DNA of 64,000 nucleotides, taken from the NCBI GenBank assembly GCA_017163975.1, contig JAFFSR010000301.1:434001-498000 (forward strand). Reading direction: 5' to 3'. Of this stretch, positions 42,936 to 53,436 are shown piece after piece (within the stretch, counting starts at the first letter, position 1; each line of letters opens with the position of its first letter). The translations under genes were made by a program, and so were the position numbers. The stretch comes from Anastatus disparis. Lineage: Eukaryota; Arthropoda; Insecta; Hymenoptera; Eupelmidae. The notes beneath the pieces were generated by a model that searched no databases, was not told where the DNA came from, and saw only the letters and a list, made by a program, of their open reading frames with translations.

Positions 42936-45922
42936 CGAACTTAATCAGAATAAACTAAACCTAAACTAAACTTTGCATAAACGTGACAATGGCACGGCGT
43001 AGTTTAGTGGTTGATTAGTTTTTGGTTTGGAGAGTATAATAAAAGGTTATGCAAATTTAGGATATGGCATTGACTTGGAGGCGGATCGTTTAGGTCTTGA
43101 GATACAGACTCTACGTGAAGTGTTAATATCTCGAAATGCCGTAAGTTAGTACGTGATCTAGCTAACAGGAATTATCCTGACAAGACTTTTACACTGCAAG
43201 GAGTATGGGAAATCTTGCCAGTACCAGGTGTTCTTACGTGAAGAGCGCTTATTGGCAGTGCTTGGTTTTTTGATAAAATTAGTGAATGTGCACATTAAAT
43301 TAAATAATAAAAATTTAGATTTTCATGCAAAATCATAATATTAAATAAAATTGAATATAATTAAAAGTGTATACATATATATACATATATATGTTGAATT
43401 TCAAATATCAAAAGCAAGTCAAATAGAAATTATGTCATGCAATAAATAATTAAAGTATTTATAAAAATATGTACTAGAGACGTTACACTAAAGAAATATT
43501 TGCTAGTTTAATAAATTTAATACAATTTATTGATACCAATGAAGTTTTAATACATAAAACTAAAGATTTTTATGATTTTAGAATTCAAATTCACTTTTAT
43601 AAAATTTTGATTTAACAGTAAACAATTAAAAATGAAGAAACAAAAAAAAATAAAAAATGAATTGGTACTTACTCCTAGAGAGGTAGACAGTTCTGGATTC
43701 GTAGATGATTTCTGGCGGTGTTCGTTTTCCTCTCAATAACTCTTTCTTTAGTATGATTTCAAAGAAAAATAGACAAGGAAAAGAAAGATGTTTTCAAAGA
43801 AAAGTAGTGGTTTTATTTAAAATGATATAGTAGAAAAATGTATAAAAGGAAGTTTTGATTGGAAATATAAATTCGAATTGGTTCGATACAATAAATTGAA
43901 AATTGACAGATAGAAGTTGAGATTGACAATAGACAGATTTGAAGTTGATTAAGTACGTTTTAATCAATTGAATTCGAGATAAAATAGTTAAGACTTAGAA
44001 GTTTGAAATGACAAAACAATAAAAGATTTAGAAATTTGAAATAAAATAGAAAAAGACTTAGAAGTTGAAATTTCTGAATACCTTTTAAGAGTTTGATAAT
44101 TGCTGAACTTGTAAATTTCTTGGAGATTTGATAATGAGCTTAGTGAGCTCAGGAAAGAAACTTCTAGATTTAGAAAAACTTGATGCTTAAGCTTATGAGC
44201 CCAAGACGGAACTGATTTTAGTATGTGTCCTCTTGAGATAAGTAAGTTTTTTTCCCTCCCAAGAGAGCTTGGGGGTGTTGTTTAAAGGATTAAGATATTG
44301 AGTGAGTGAGTATTGGTCAATGACCGGAAGAGGCAGAGTATTGTGAAAAGTTTGTTGAGAATAGACCCAAAATAAGAGGAGTCCTTGACCCAAATTTGAT
44401 GTTTTTGCGAACGATGATGCATCTCCATCTATCTCTCTCAGGATGTAGTCATCTCTCTCTTATATGTCTATATATGAATAATTATTGCTTTTTATAGTTT
44501 TGTTTATAAAAAATAAAAAGAAAAATGAGTAATATGAATATTAATTACGATTGTTTACAAATGAGAATTTTCATGTTTGCGGTGCGACTTAAGTGTTAGG
44601 TATATGTTATATTTTTCAAGATGTTATAAACATTTTAATTATTAAAAATTTAAGAATTATAAAAATAAATGAGTAAAGAAAAATTACTTCTTGAAGCATG
44701 TATCATATTAATATTAAGCATAAAGTTATTATAACTAGTAATAATAAAGAAAAACGTAATATATTGACATAAAATGTGTTAGGAAAAGTGTGAAATATCT
44801 TAAAATTAATATAGTGACTAATATATCTGATTAAGAATAAGCGTATTTCATTTACAATGGTAAAGAATAATGATATTTTGTAATTTGCTCTATAATATTA
44901 GGAGAAATGTTCATATAAGCGGGATGTATTACAATAGTAAAAGCTGGTCAATATAAAATAACTAAGCGTTAGCTAAGTAAGGGCTCAGGATTCGCATTAG
45001 TTACCGAGGAAAAAAAAATAATAAAAGCAAAAATTGTTACTAGAAAATAATTAAATAACTCAAGGGGTTATAGTGATCTTCACTTGATCATTATATACCC
45101 TCAAGAGTTATGAGCTAATGGTTTATAGCACAATGCTAATGATACCCACTTAGCTCTAAATTTTAACAGAATATCGCTATTCCAGTAAAAGTATACTGAA
45201 GGCTTAGAAACTTGCAAGCAAATAACTGTTTACCCTTTCAGTGGCGTTCAAATTATAACAATTTTCTAAAAGGAATCGTTTTCTATTAATTAAATAGAAA
45301 AGTTGATAGGTTAGTAACATCCGTCAACTTATCATTCAATTGTTCCTTTCAGAAAAGGACGAAGAGCAGATAATGTTCTTCGACTAGCGTTCAAAGTTTG
45401 TATTTTTAAATTAAAGGGTAAGTTATAACCTGCAACTATGCGTTCAATTTTTCTATTACAAATAGAAATCAATTTGGGGATTAGTTATACCCACTAAATC
45501 GTACTTTCGAAAAAAAAAGGGCAGAGGAAAAATAAAATTAAAGTTTCACTTACTTTTATATTTTTCCCGTTTTTAAACTCGTACAAAAGATTAAAACTTT
45601 GGAAGCAAACTGGAAAAATGAAAATAGATATTAAAATTTACAAAAAAAATGATTTTGAACAAAAAAGTCTGAAAAATTTAGAAAATTTCAAAAGAGACTC
45701 AAAGGTCTGCAGAGCAATTCAGAAAAAAAAGCCCAGAGGTCCGTAAGTATGCTTGCGCAAAATCATGGTGTGAATGACGATTATGCAACTTGTCGTTGGT
45801 CCTTATATACTTCTGCCGGACACTCATGCATATTAAAATGCATTAGTGTTGGAAAGAAAAAAATAGTTTTCACTCAGTTTTCTCCAATTTGCTTCCCTTA
45901 AAGTACAAAAGAGAGAGACAGA
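42936..45922. other. 3 kb without recognisable gene
   Basis: AT-rich. 43025-43260 is somewhat richer in GC and has a broken open stretch (ATRAD-like IDLEADRLGLEIQTLREVL) that I cannot assign. 43680-44470 and 45240-45500 look like degraded retroelement sequence. No RNA gene or repeat was clear. Confidence 0.4.
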
Positions 45923-46399
45923 ATAGAGCCGCAGTGGCTCAGGTGCTAGAGCATCCGATTCTAACGCAGAGGGCCGGGGTTCAAATCCCGGTGAGGTCGG
46001 GATTTTTTCTCCATTTTTTAATTTAAATATTGAAAGTGGAGGATGTCCCGAGCTCACTGACACCGCAGTTGACCACCCCAAGAGACTTTTTTCGGTTTTA
46101 ACAAAAACCGACGAAAGTCACTCAAGGGCTGGTAAGGCAGAACGCGACTGCTCCACTATTATAGTTGAGCCGGACCGTTCTTCCGGGTAGGTGTTGAGCT
46201 CCCGATGCGCTAAAAAGGATGGGTTCGGCGATGCTCCCTGCCTCAGTAGGCCTGCACGATCGAGCACCACCTACCGAAGTTAGGGAAAATTGGGGTATGG
46301 TTTCGAACGCGAAAACACCGGAACACAAAGGTGGTCGAGGTGTCACTTACTAGGCCAAATAGGCTGTAGGTGGATAAACCCCAAAGATAGAAGATAGAT
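45923..46399 (+). mobile_element. tRNA-derived SINE, 477 bp, with 11-bp target duplication
   Basis: The head (about 45927-46002) is tRNA-like: A-box TGGCTCAGGTGC and B-box GGTTCAAATCC (45978-45988). A GC-rich body follows, and the 3' end is a GATAGA-type simple tail. AGAGAGACAGA flanks both sides (45912-45922 and 46400-46410), the expected duplication for LINE-type insertion. It is not a functional tRNA: the head has no pairing 3' acceptor. The ORFs inside are meaningless. Confidence 0.85.
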
Positions 46400-46850
46400 A
46401 GAGAGACAGAGAGGGAAATGAGATCAGACTGGAGGAAAGAAAAAGCGTAGGAGAAGCGTACCCTCGACTTTCCTGCCCTTTCTTCTTTCTTTATCTCTTT
46501 ACAATAATCTTAGTTAACTGAAGTAAATTATTAAGAATAAAATTAAAATTAGTAATGTAATATTAACAATTAATATCATTGAATAAAAATAAGAAACTAC
46601 GAAATTTAATTATATTCTAACTTAATTTTTCTTTGGAAATTATACAAGAAAATCAATTGATATTAGATTCTTAATACGAAATACTCGAAATTATTTCTAG
46701 TCGGTGCATCTTAAAATGAAAATATACGACATTGTAGCTAAAATTAAAAATTAATACGAAATGTCATTTTTATCATTAATATATGAAAACTCTTAATAAT
46801 CTAAATTCCTTAAGCTTACGATAATAATAATTTTAAACAATAGTTATTTG

Positions 46851-47660
46851 ATATCGGAGCAGGAAAACGCCGCAATGTTTTTGAAAATGATAATGAACTA
46901 AGTGCTATACCAGATAATTTTATCATTCAAGAAAATCTTGTCAAAGAAATATTCGGAAAAGCAATAAAAATAAACAATATGAATCTAACGGAGAAAGTTA
47001 TTTTGGCTCCTGAAAATAATGATGTTACTGAAATCAATAATGATGTTTTGAATTTAATGAAAGGAAACCATGTTGAATATTTAAGTATTGATATAGCTGA
47101 AGATGATAACAAAGAAAATTTAGATAAATTTAGATATTATGTTACCTACAGAATTTTTAAATAAGTCAACTCCTGATGGACTTCCACCACATAAATTACA
47201 TTTAAAAGTAGGTGCTATCATAATACTTTGAAGAAATTTAAATGTCAATGAGAGACTTTGTAATGGAACAAGGTTGATGGTAAAAAAATTGCTCAAATAT
47301 TCCATGCAAGCGGAATTAGCAACTGGACAAAACAAAGGTAAATTAGTTTTCACTCCAAGAATAAGGTTATCTCCATCTACCGAAGAAATTCCTGTTAATA
47401 TGCAACGAAAACAGTTTCCTATTAGATTAGGTTTTGCGATGACTATTGATAAATTTCAAGCACAATCTTATGAAGAAATTGGTATTTATTTGCCGTCACC
47501 AGTTTTCAGTCACGGACAATTATATGTTGCTCTTTCAAGGACAAAATATAAAAATAATTTAGAATTATTTTTAGGCGACAACGCTATTGACAACGGAGAA
47601 AATAAAAATGAACAGGACACAATTCATACAAAAAACATTGTTTATAAAGAGATATTGTAA
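46851..47660 (+). pseudogene. Helitron helicase C-terminal part, frameshifted
   Basis: From 46851 the frame reads DIGAGKRRNVFENDNELSAI then ENLVKEIFG and LTEKVILAPENNDVTEINND (Pif1-like helicase). Near 47135 a frameshift follows, then LPTEFLNKSTPDGLPPHKLH, a stop near 47230, and NERLCNGTRL. The intact ORF 47274-47660 has FTPRIRLSPS, RKQFPIRLGFAMTIDKFQAQ and YLPSPVFSHGQLYVALSRT. Typical Helitron FAMTINKSQGQT has changed to FAMTIDKFQAQS. The Rep domain and 5' helicase are absent. This is the second Helitron relic in the window and lies on the opposite strand from the first. Confidence 0.9.
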
Positions 47661-47794
47661 AGAATATGTCAAAAGATATTGCATATATTTATGTTTTAGA
47701 TTGTGTCATAATTGAACTCGAATATATAATAAAAAATATATTATTTACTAAAATATATATCAGCTGACGCTGTCAAAATCAATAGTGTTATATG

Positions 47795-48045
47795 ATGTTG
47801 AATCAGCTGTATAAGAGGATGCGCTGTTTAATCGGCTGCATATAAAGATGCGCTGTTAAATCAACTGCATAAGAGAAGGCACTGTTGAATCGACTGCATA
47901 TAGGGATACGCTGTTAAATCGGCTGCATAAGGGAATGCGCTGTTAAATCGGCTGCATATGGGGATGCACTGTTGAATTGGCTGCATATGGGGATATGCTG
48001 TATAATCGGCTGCATATGAGGATACGCTGTATAATCGGCTGCATT
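47795..48045. repeat. Minisatellite, unit about 31-32 bp, about 8 copies
   Basis: GGATGCGCTGTTAAATCGGC-TGCATA is repeated with small variations. It abuts the next minisatellite. Confidence 0.9.
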
Positions 48046-49200
48046 TAAAAATATAAAGCCCAAGAAAATAGAGAAATCAAAAAAATATTGGGCCCAAAAA
48101 ATATAGAGCCTAAGAAAATAAGAGAATCAAAAAAATTCTGGACCCAAAGAAATATGGAGCCCAAGAAAACATAAGAATCAAAAAAATTCAAAGCCCATAA
48201 AAATATAAGAATCAAAAAAATGTTGGGCTCAAAAGAATATAGAGCCCAAGAAAATAAAAAAATCCAAAAAATAATGGGCCTAAAAAAATATAGAGCCCAA
48301 GAAAATCTAAGAATCAAAAAAATTGGGCACAAAAAAAAATTTTTTTTAAATTGGGCCTAAAAAATATAGGGCCCAAGAAATTATAAAAATTAAAAAATAT
48401 AGAGCTTAAGAAAATATAAGAATAAGAAAATTTAGAGCTTAAGAAAATATAAGAATCAAAAAAATTTTAGACCCAAAAAAATATAAAGCCCAAGAAAATG
48501 AAAGAATCAAAAAAATATAGAGCCCAAGAAAATGTAAGAATCAAAAAAATATTAGGCCAAAAAAATTATAGAGCCCAAGAAAATATAAGAATCAAAAAAA
48601 TATAAATCTCAAGAAATTTTAGAGCCCAAGAACATATAAGAATCAAAAAAATATTGGATCCAAAAAAATATAAGGCCCAAAGAAAATAGGACTCAAAAAA
48701 AAGTATGGCACGAAAAATATAAGGCCCAGAAAAATATAGGATCCAAAAAATATAAGGTCCAGAAAAATAAAAAGCCCAAGAAAATATGAGGCCCAAAGAA
48801 AATAGGATTCGAAAAAAGTAGGACCCGTAAAATATAAGGCCCAGAAAAATATAGAGCCCAAAAAAGTATAGGACGCAAAAAATAAGAGGCCTAAAAAAAA
48901 TATGAGGTTCAAAGAAAATAGGACTCAGAAAAATGTAGGGCCCGAAAAATATAAGGCCCAGAAAAATATAGAGCTGAAATAATATAGGACCCAAAAAAAT
49001 TATAGAAATCAAGAAAATATAAATTCCAAAAAAATATTGGGCCCAAAAAAATATAGAGACCTAAAAATATTGGACCCAAAAAAATAAGGCTAAAAAAAAT
49101 AAAGAGCCTATGAAAATACAAAGATAAAAAAAGGAAGGGTCCAAAAAATGGGCATCGAATGAAAATATAGGGCCCAAAAAAATATGGCCCATAAAAAAGT
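48046..49200. repeat. Minisatellite of about 30-bp purine-rich unit, 1.15 kb
   Basis: Variants of AGCCCAAGAAAATATAAGAA followed by TCAAAAAAAT are repeated about 40 times. The plus strand is almost purine-only, so the minus-strand ORFs rich in Phe, Leu, Ile and Trp are a composition artefact. Confidence 0.9.
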
Positions 49201-50468
49201 TTATGAGTAATGAGTACTAATTACATTGGACTCAATAAAATATTGCTATTTTTATCACCAAAAGATTAGACACATTTAAAAAATGCGGAGAACCGGAGAA
49301 ACGGAAAAAAGTGGTTTCGCTTGAATATAATATAGGATTATTGCATATGATTTTCATATGCTACTATAAATTGCTATGTACATTATGATTATTTTATACA
49401 TTTAGTGAAATGTTCAATTATTCTAATTTTTGTTACTATTTTTTATATTTATCAAATCAAGCTTTGCATATTTACAGTAGAAAATGTATAATTATCATAA
49501 AAATACTAAATTTTGTTAAAATTAATAATGGGTGCTAATTTTTTAACGTTACAATGAATGCTTAATGATTAATAGTCTATTTGCCTACTTACCCATACCC
49601 CTCAGACCCTCCTTTACCTTGGATTCGTTATTAAATTTTCAATTCTCAAAAAATTTTCAAACGTTGCGAAATACTTTTACAAGTACTCTTTATTTTTTCA
49701 TAGGTCTTATAGTTTCTGCACAAAAAGTTGAAATTTGAAAAAAATTAACAGCTAGCCCCAGTCTCCTCTAAGTGTAATATAATTAAATTAATTCCAATTT
49801 ATAAATTATTATCAAGGGGATGAAATAGGGTATATAATTTATACATAGTTGCCGACATTGCAGTTTGTTGAATTTTTAATCTTTATTTAGAAATTTTTCG
49901 AAATATCTCTATATTAGACTTTTTATTACTAAAAATCAAAGGCTCTTATAAAGAAATATTTTTGAAACTTTTGGATTAAAAATAAAAAATTTGGAAAACA
50001 GTAACGTCAATATTTTACATTTCCTTAAGAAAAATTATTAAAAAATTTCAAGTAGAAAGGTAAGTTTAATATACTGTAATAAATTAAATATATATATATA
50101 ACAAGAGAGAGAGAGTTCCAGTTAAGACGCTATCTCAGTCAAAGAGAGGAATATTTGAGGAAAATTATTTGAACTTTACAAATAAAAAGGTAAGTATAAT
50201 ATGATATAATCAATGATAACATATATCTATATTCAAAATATTAGTTCTTTTTGAAGTAAAATACAATATTTAAATAATTTTCATTCAAAGTAATAATTAT
50301 TATAATAATTTGTGATCCATGTATAAATTAAAAAAAAAATATTATAAATATTTTTTTAGCATTTACTTTTTTTTAAATTTTATTTTTACACACGGGTATT
50401 TTCTACCTTTTTCTACATTTAGATATAGGTTTAAGACAATACTGTATTTTATTAATATTAATAATTTA
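49201..50468. other. AT-rich stretch, no gene
   Basis: Nothing recognised except (AT)n and (GA)n at about 50090-50115. Confidence 0.5.
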
Positions 50469-50470
50469 CC

Positions 50471-50565
50471 AACGCATTGGCCAAGTGGTTCAGCGCGTGC
50501 CAGGCGATCTGCAAAGTAAGCATCATTGAGCATGGTTAGTAGTTGGGTAGGTGACTGCGCCTTTA
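50471..50565 (+). other. 5S rRNA-like segment next to a tRNA-like A-box
   Basis: AAGTAAGCATCATTGAGCAT, GGTTAGTA and GGGTAGGTGACTG (50513-50556) match the internal control region of 5S rRNA (AAG-TAAGC, GGTTAGTACTT, ATGGGTGACCG). Upstream GGCCAAGTGGTTCAGCGCG looks like a tRNA A-box. It is not a complete 5S gene. A 5S- or tRNA-derived SINE head is the likeliest reading. Confidence 0.45.
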
Positions 50566-50987
50566 TTAATAAAAACCTGCTTAATCTGGATTTGCTTTGG
50601 TCGTTTGGGCGTGCTGGCCACATAACAATGTGAACAGGAAGTGTGGCAAATACACTGTTGAAAAAAACATGAAATTTAATGCAAATTTAATGCAAAACTG
50701 GAAGTATACTTTAAGTCTGTACATAAAAGTTAATAATTTTACCGAAATTTTAATGCGGAATCGCATATAAATTAATAATTTTACGTAATTTTACTGTACA
50801 ATCGCATGAAATTCAAAGTAAAAATAAAAATTTTGTAATTGTAGTGGAAACCAAATTCTATTTTTTTTAACAGGGTACGGTATAGGTATCCTTGGTGCTT
50901 CCTGCTATTTCGTTTATTAAAAACACCGTTTTTTCAGATGATTTGAGAAACAATGCCTCTGACTACTCTCATTGAATTATAATAAGA

Positions 50988-51383
50988 AACCTGAATGCCG
51001 ATCACTTGCGAGAGAGCAGTGTCGTCAAATTTATTAATAAATTGTCTGAGCTTTCTTTACAGTTGGTCCAGCACTGGGCCTCGCATCACACACCGACGTC
51101 TCACACGTGGATTGATCTGATTCTTGCAGATGATAATGACACAGTACTTAATGCACGAAACTTACCGGCGAATTTTCACAGTCAGCATAACTTAATCGAT
51201 GTATGTATTTCTTGCAATCATGTCACGACAGATAAAAAAATGATTGAGTATAAAAATTATAAACATATCCGTCCAAATTTATTGGTACAGTGTTTAGCTG
51301 GCTGTGATTGGATACCATGTACAGTTGGTATAGTTGACCCGGAATCTGCACTTAATTTATTTCGTTTTGGTCCTATATATTGA
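50988..51383 (+). pseudogene. Non-LTR retrotransposon endonuclease (EEP) fragment
   Basis: The frame from LNADHLRESSVVKFINKLSE continues with LQLVQHWASHHTPTSHTWID, LILADDNDTVLNARNLPANF and SQHNLIDVCISCNHV. This is the C-terminal part of the AP-endonuclease domain of Jockey/I-type elements, with the conserved SHTWIDLIL and H-N-L-IDV positions. The enzyme nicks target DNA for reverse transcription. It stops at 51383; RT is missing. It carries one open frame of 125 codons, so decay is moderate. Confidence 0.8.
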
Positions 51384-52144
51384 TTTAAGATGTGAATGTA
51401 TTTATTAGCGTGAATGATGGATAAATAAATACAAAAAGAATGAGTGGTTCTATTTTTATTAGTAGTATGACATCTTTGGTATTATACATTTATTTTTTAG
51501 ATGTTATTATCATTTTATTTTGTCAACTATTTTTGCTTTTTGTCGTATTGTCCAATTTTATTTTAATGATAATGTCATGACTGCGATTCTTTCACCAAAT
51601 TCTATTGCGTTTTAATCTTATGACTAGTAGACATTTAAGATTAATTTTTATTGTAATTTGACTGTGATATCATATCATATTATGTGCAATACCTTATATA
51701 GAAAGATTATCCATTGTTCAATGGATTACACACCTTTTTGTACCCCTGTTGCAAAATAAACAAATAACTATCCATTTATGTACATATATATATAAATCTT
51801 AAATTATTTTAATAATTAATGCTATAAATAAGTGTTACTGAAATATTATATTTTATTTAAATATAAAGTAAATTTTTATTCGTCTATTATTCTTTTGTCT
51901 TGTGATAAATTCGCCAAAATTCAATGACAATTTAATCGAAATGCGGTGATATTTTCACAAAAATCAGAAGACATTTACTCTGAAACTAAGTAACTTTTTC
52001 ACTAAAATACAGTGTTATTTTCACCAAAATACAAATAGTGAATATTCTACTATCTCATTCAACGCAATTTCACTAAACTCCAGTGCAGCGATTAACACTA
52101 ACTCATTCAGTAAAATTTTCACTGGGCTTCGTTGGGATTCCACT
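51384..52144. other. No gene; several repeated CACTAAAATACAGTG-like motifs
   Basis: AT-rich. From 51900 to 52140 short phrases of CACTRAAATNCAGTG recur irregularly (ACTAAAATACAGTG, CACCAAAATAC, CACTAAACTCCAGTG), perhaps a decayed minisatellite. Confidence 0.4.
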
Positions 52145-52555
52145 GAATTATATTTAGAGAGTGATAATAGGACAAACAAAAAAAAATTATTGTTTATCTA
52201 TTAAAGTTACTCAAATCAATGAAATTCACTAATAAATTTTAGTTTTAAATAATAATAATAATAACAATGATTTAATATTAATAACATAAAATTGAATATG
52301 ACGTAAATTAATTTTTCAAGTCTTTTATAAATACACGGGTATACTGAATCATATTTAAAGAGTGCTAATAGGAGAAGCAAAAGAAACTATTATTGTATAT
52401 CTATTAAAGTTCCTCAAGTCAATAAATTCACTAATATATTTCAGTTTTAAATGATAATAATAATTCCAATAATTTAATATTAATCACATAAAATTTAATA
52501 TGATGTAAATTAATTGTTCACATCTCTTATCAATACACGGATAGGAGTAATTTTG
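52145..52555. repeat. Direct duplication, two copies of about 200 bp
   Basis: GAATTATATTTAGAGAGTG and GAATCATATTTAAAGAGTG begin the copies at 52145 and 52345. Both contain ATTAAAGTTCCTCAAGTCAA-like and AATTTAATATTAAT-ACATAA blocks, and end near ATACACGG. Confidence 0.8.
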
Positions 52556-52904
52556 TAAATTTTGTCTTAAATGACTCTTGCAATTACATTGTAGGCAATA
52601 AGGAAAACTTACAAAATAAAAATCTTACTGTTATATTAAAATGCTTTTGGTCTGAAAAAAAATCTGCTTATAATATATTTATTCTTCATATAAACTCGTA
52701 CTACAACATTTTTTTATATGAATGTCAGAAGATATATATATTTTTCATCAACGGAAAACCAATCGCATATGTAAAAACGTGCCACAACGTTATTTTAAAC
52801 GTTCTTAAGCGTTTTGAATTCTGAAAATTAGAATTTTTTTCCATCTGTGACGTAGTTGTAACGTTTTTATGATGTTACGGAAAATTTTAAAATGTTGCAC
52901 AAAA

Positions 52905-53375
52905 AAGGCCGTAATGATAGTGATTTCATACCTACTAAAACTATTATTGTTTGCAAGGTCAGAACTACCGCGGTCTTAAATATGCAATGCACATAGTTAG
53001 ATGGGTATAGTAACAGAGCGCTTCACTGTAAATACAGCAATAGTTCCAGCGCTGAACGTTGTCTGGTGGGGGTCCATGAAATACTATCTGTCAAATACAC
53101 GAATGCGCGCGATTCTGGACTCGAATGACTTAGCGTCAATGTATTAACATTGTTATTCGAGTCCGAAATCGCGCGCATTCGAGTATTTCGACGGATCGTA
53201 TTTCATTGACCCCCACCAGTCAACGTTCAGCGCTGGAACTATTGCTGTATTTACAGTGAACTGCTCTGTTACTATACCCATTTAACTATGTGCGTCTCAT
53301 ATTTTAGACCGTTGTAGTTCCGACCTTGCAAACCATAATAATTTTAAGTGGTATGGAACCTATATCATTACGCCT
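52905..53375. mobile_element. 470-bp fold-back element
   Basis: GGCCGTAATGATAG (52908) is mirrored by CTATATCATTACGCC (53375). Inner pairs include CAATAGTTCCAGCGCTGAACG with CGTTCAGCGCTGGAACTATTG and the GCGCGCGATT / AATCGCGCGCATTCGAG pair. Loop near 53140-53160. Confidence 0.85.
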
Positions 53376-53403
53376 TTCTTTCTGTGTAGTTATTGTCTCC
53401 TCT

Positions 53404-53433
53404 AGATATATATATATATATATATATATATAT
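53404..53433. repeat. (TA)n microsatellite
   Basis: Uninterrupted TA run directly before the ACGTG array. Confidence 0.95.
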
Positions 53434-53436
53434 TTC

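Noticed and set aside
45927..46002. Functional tRNA gene
   Set aside because: Head has A- and B-box but no matching acceptor stem, and is followed by a SINE body with target duplication.
48045..49121. Minus-strand Phe/Leu/Trp-rich ORFs resembling membrane proteins
   Set aside because: Translation of a purine-rich 30-bp minisatellite; hydrophobicity reflects poly-pyrimidine codons.
51006..51383. Host gene exon
   Set aside because: SHTWIDLIL and HNLIDV mark a non-LTR endonuclease.
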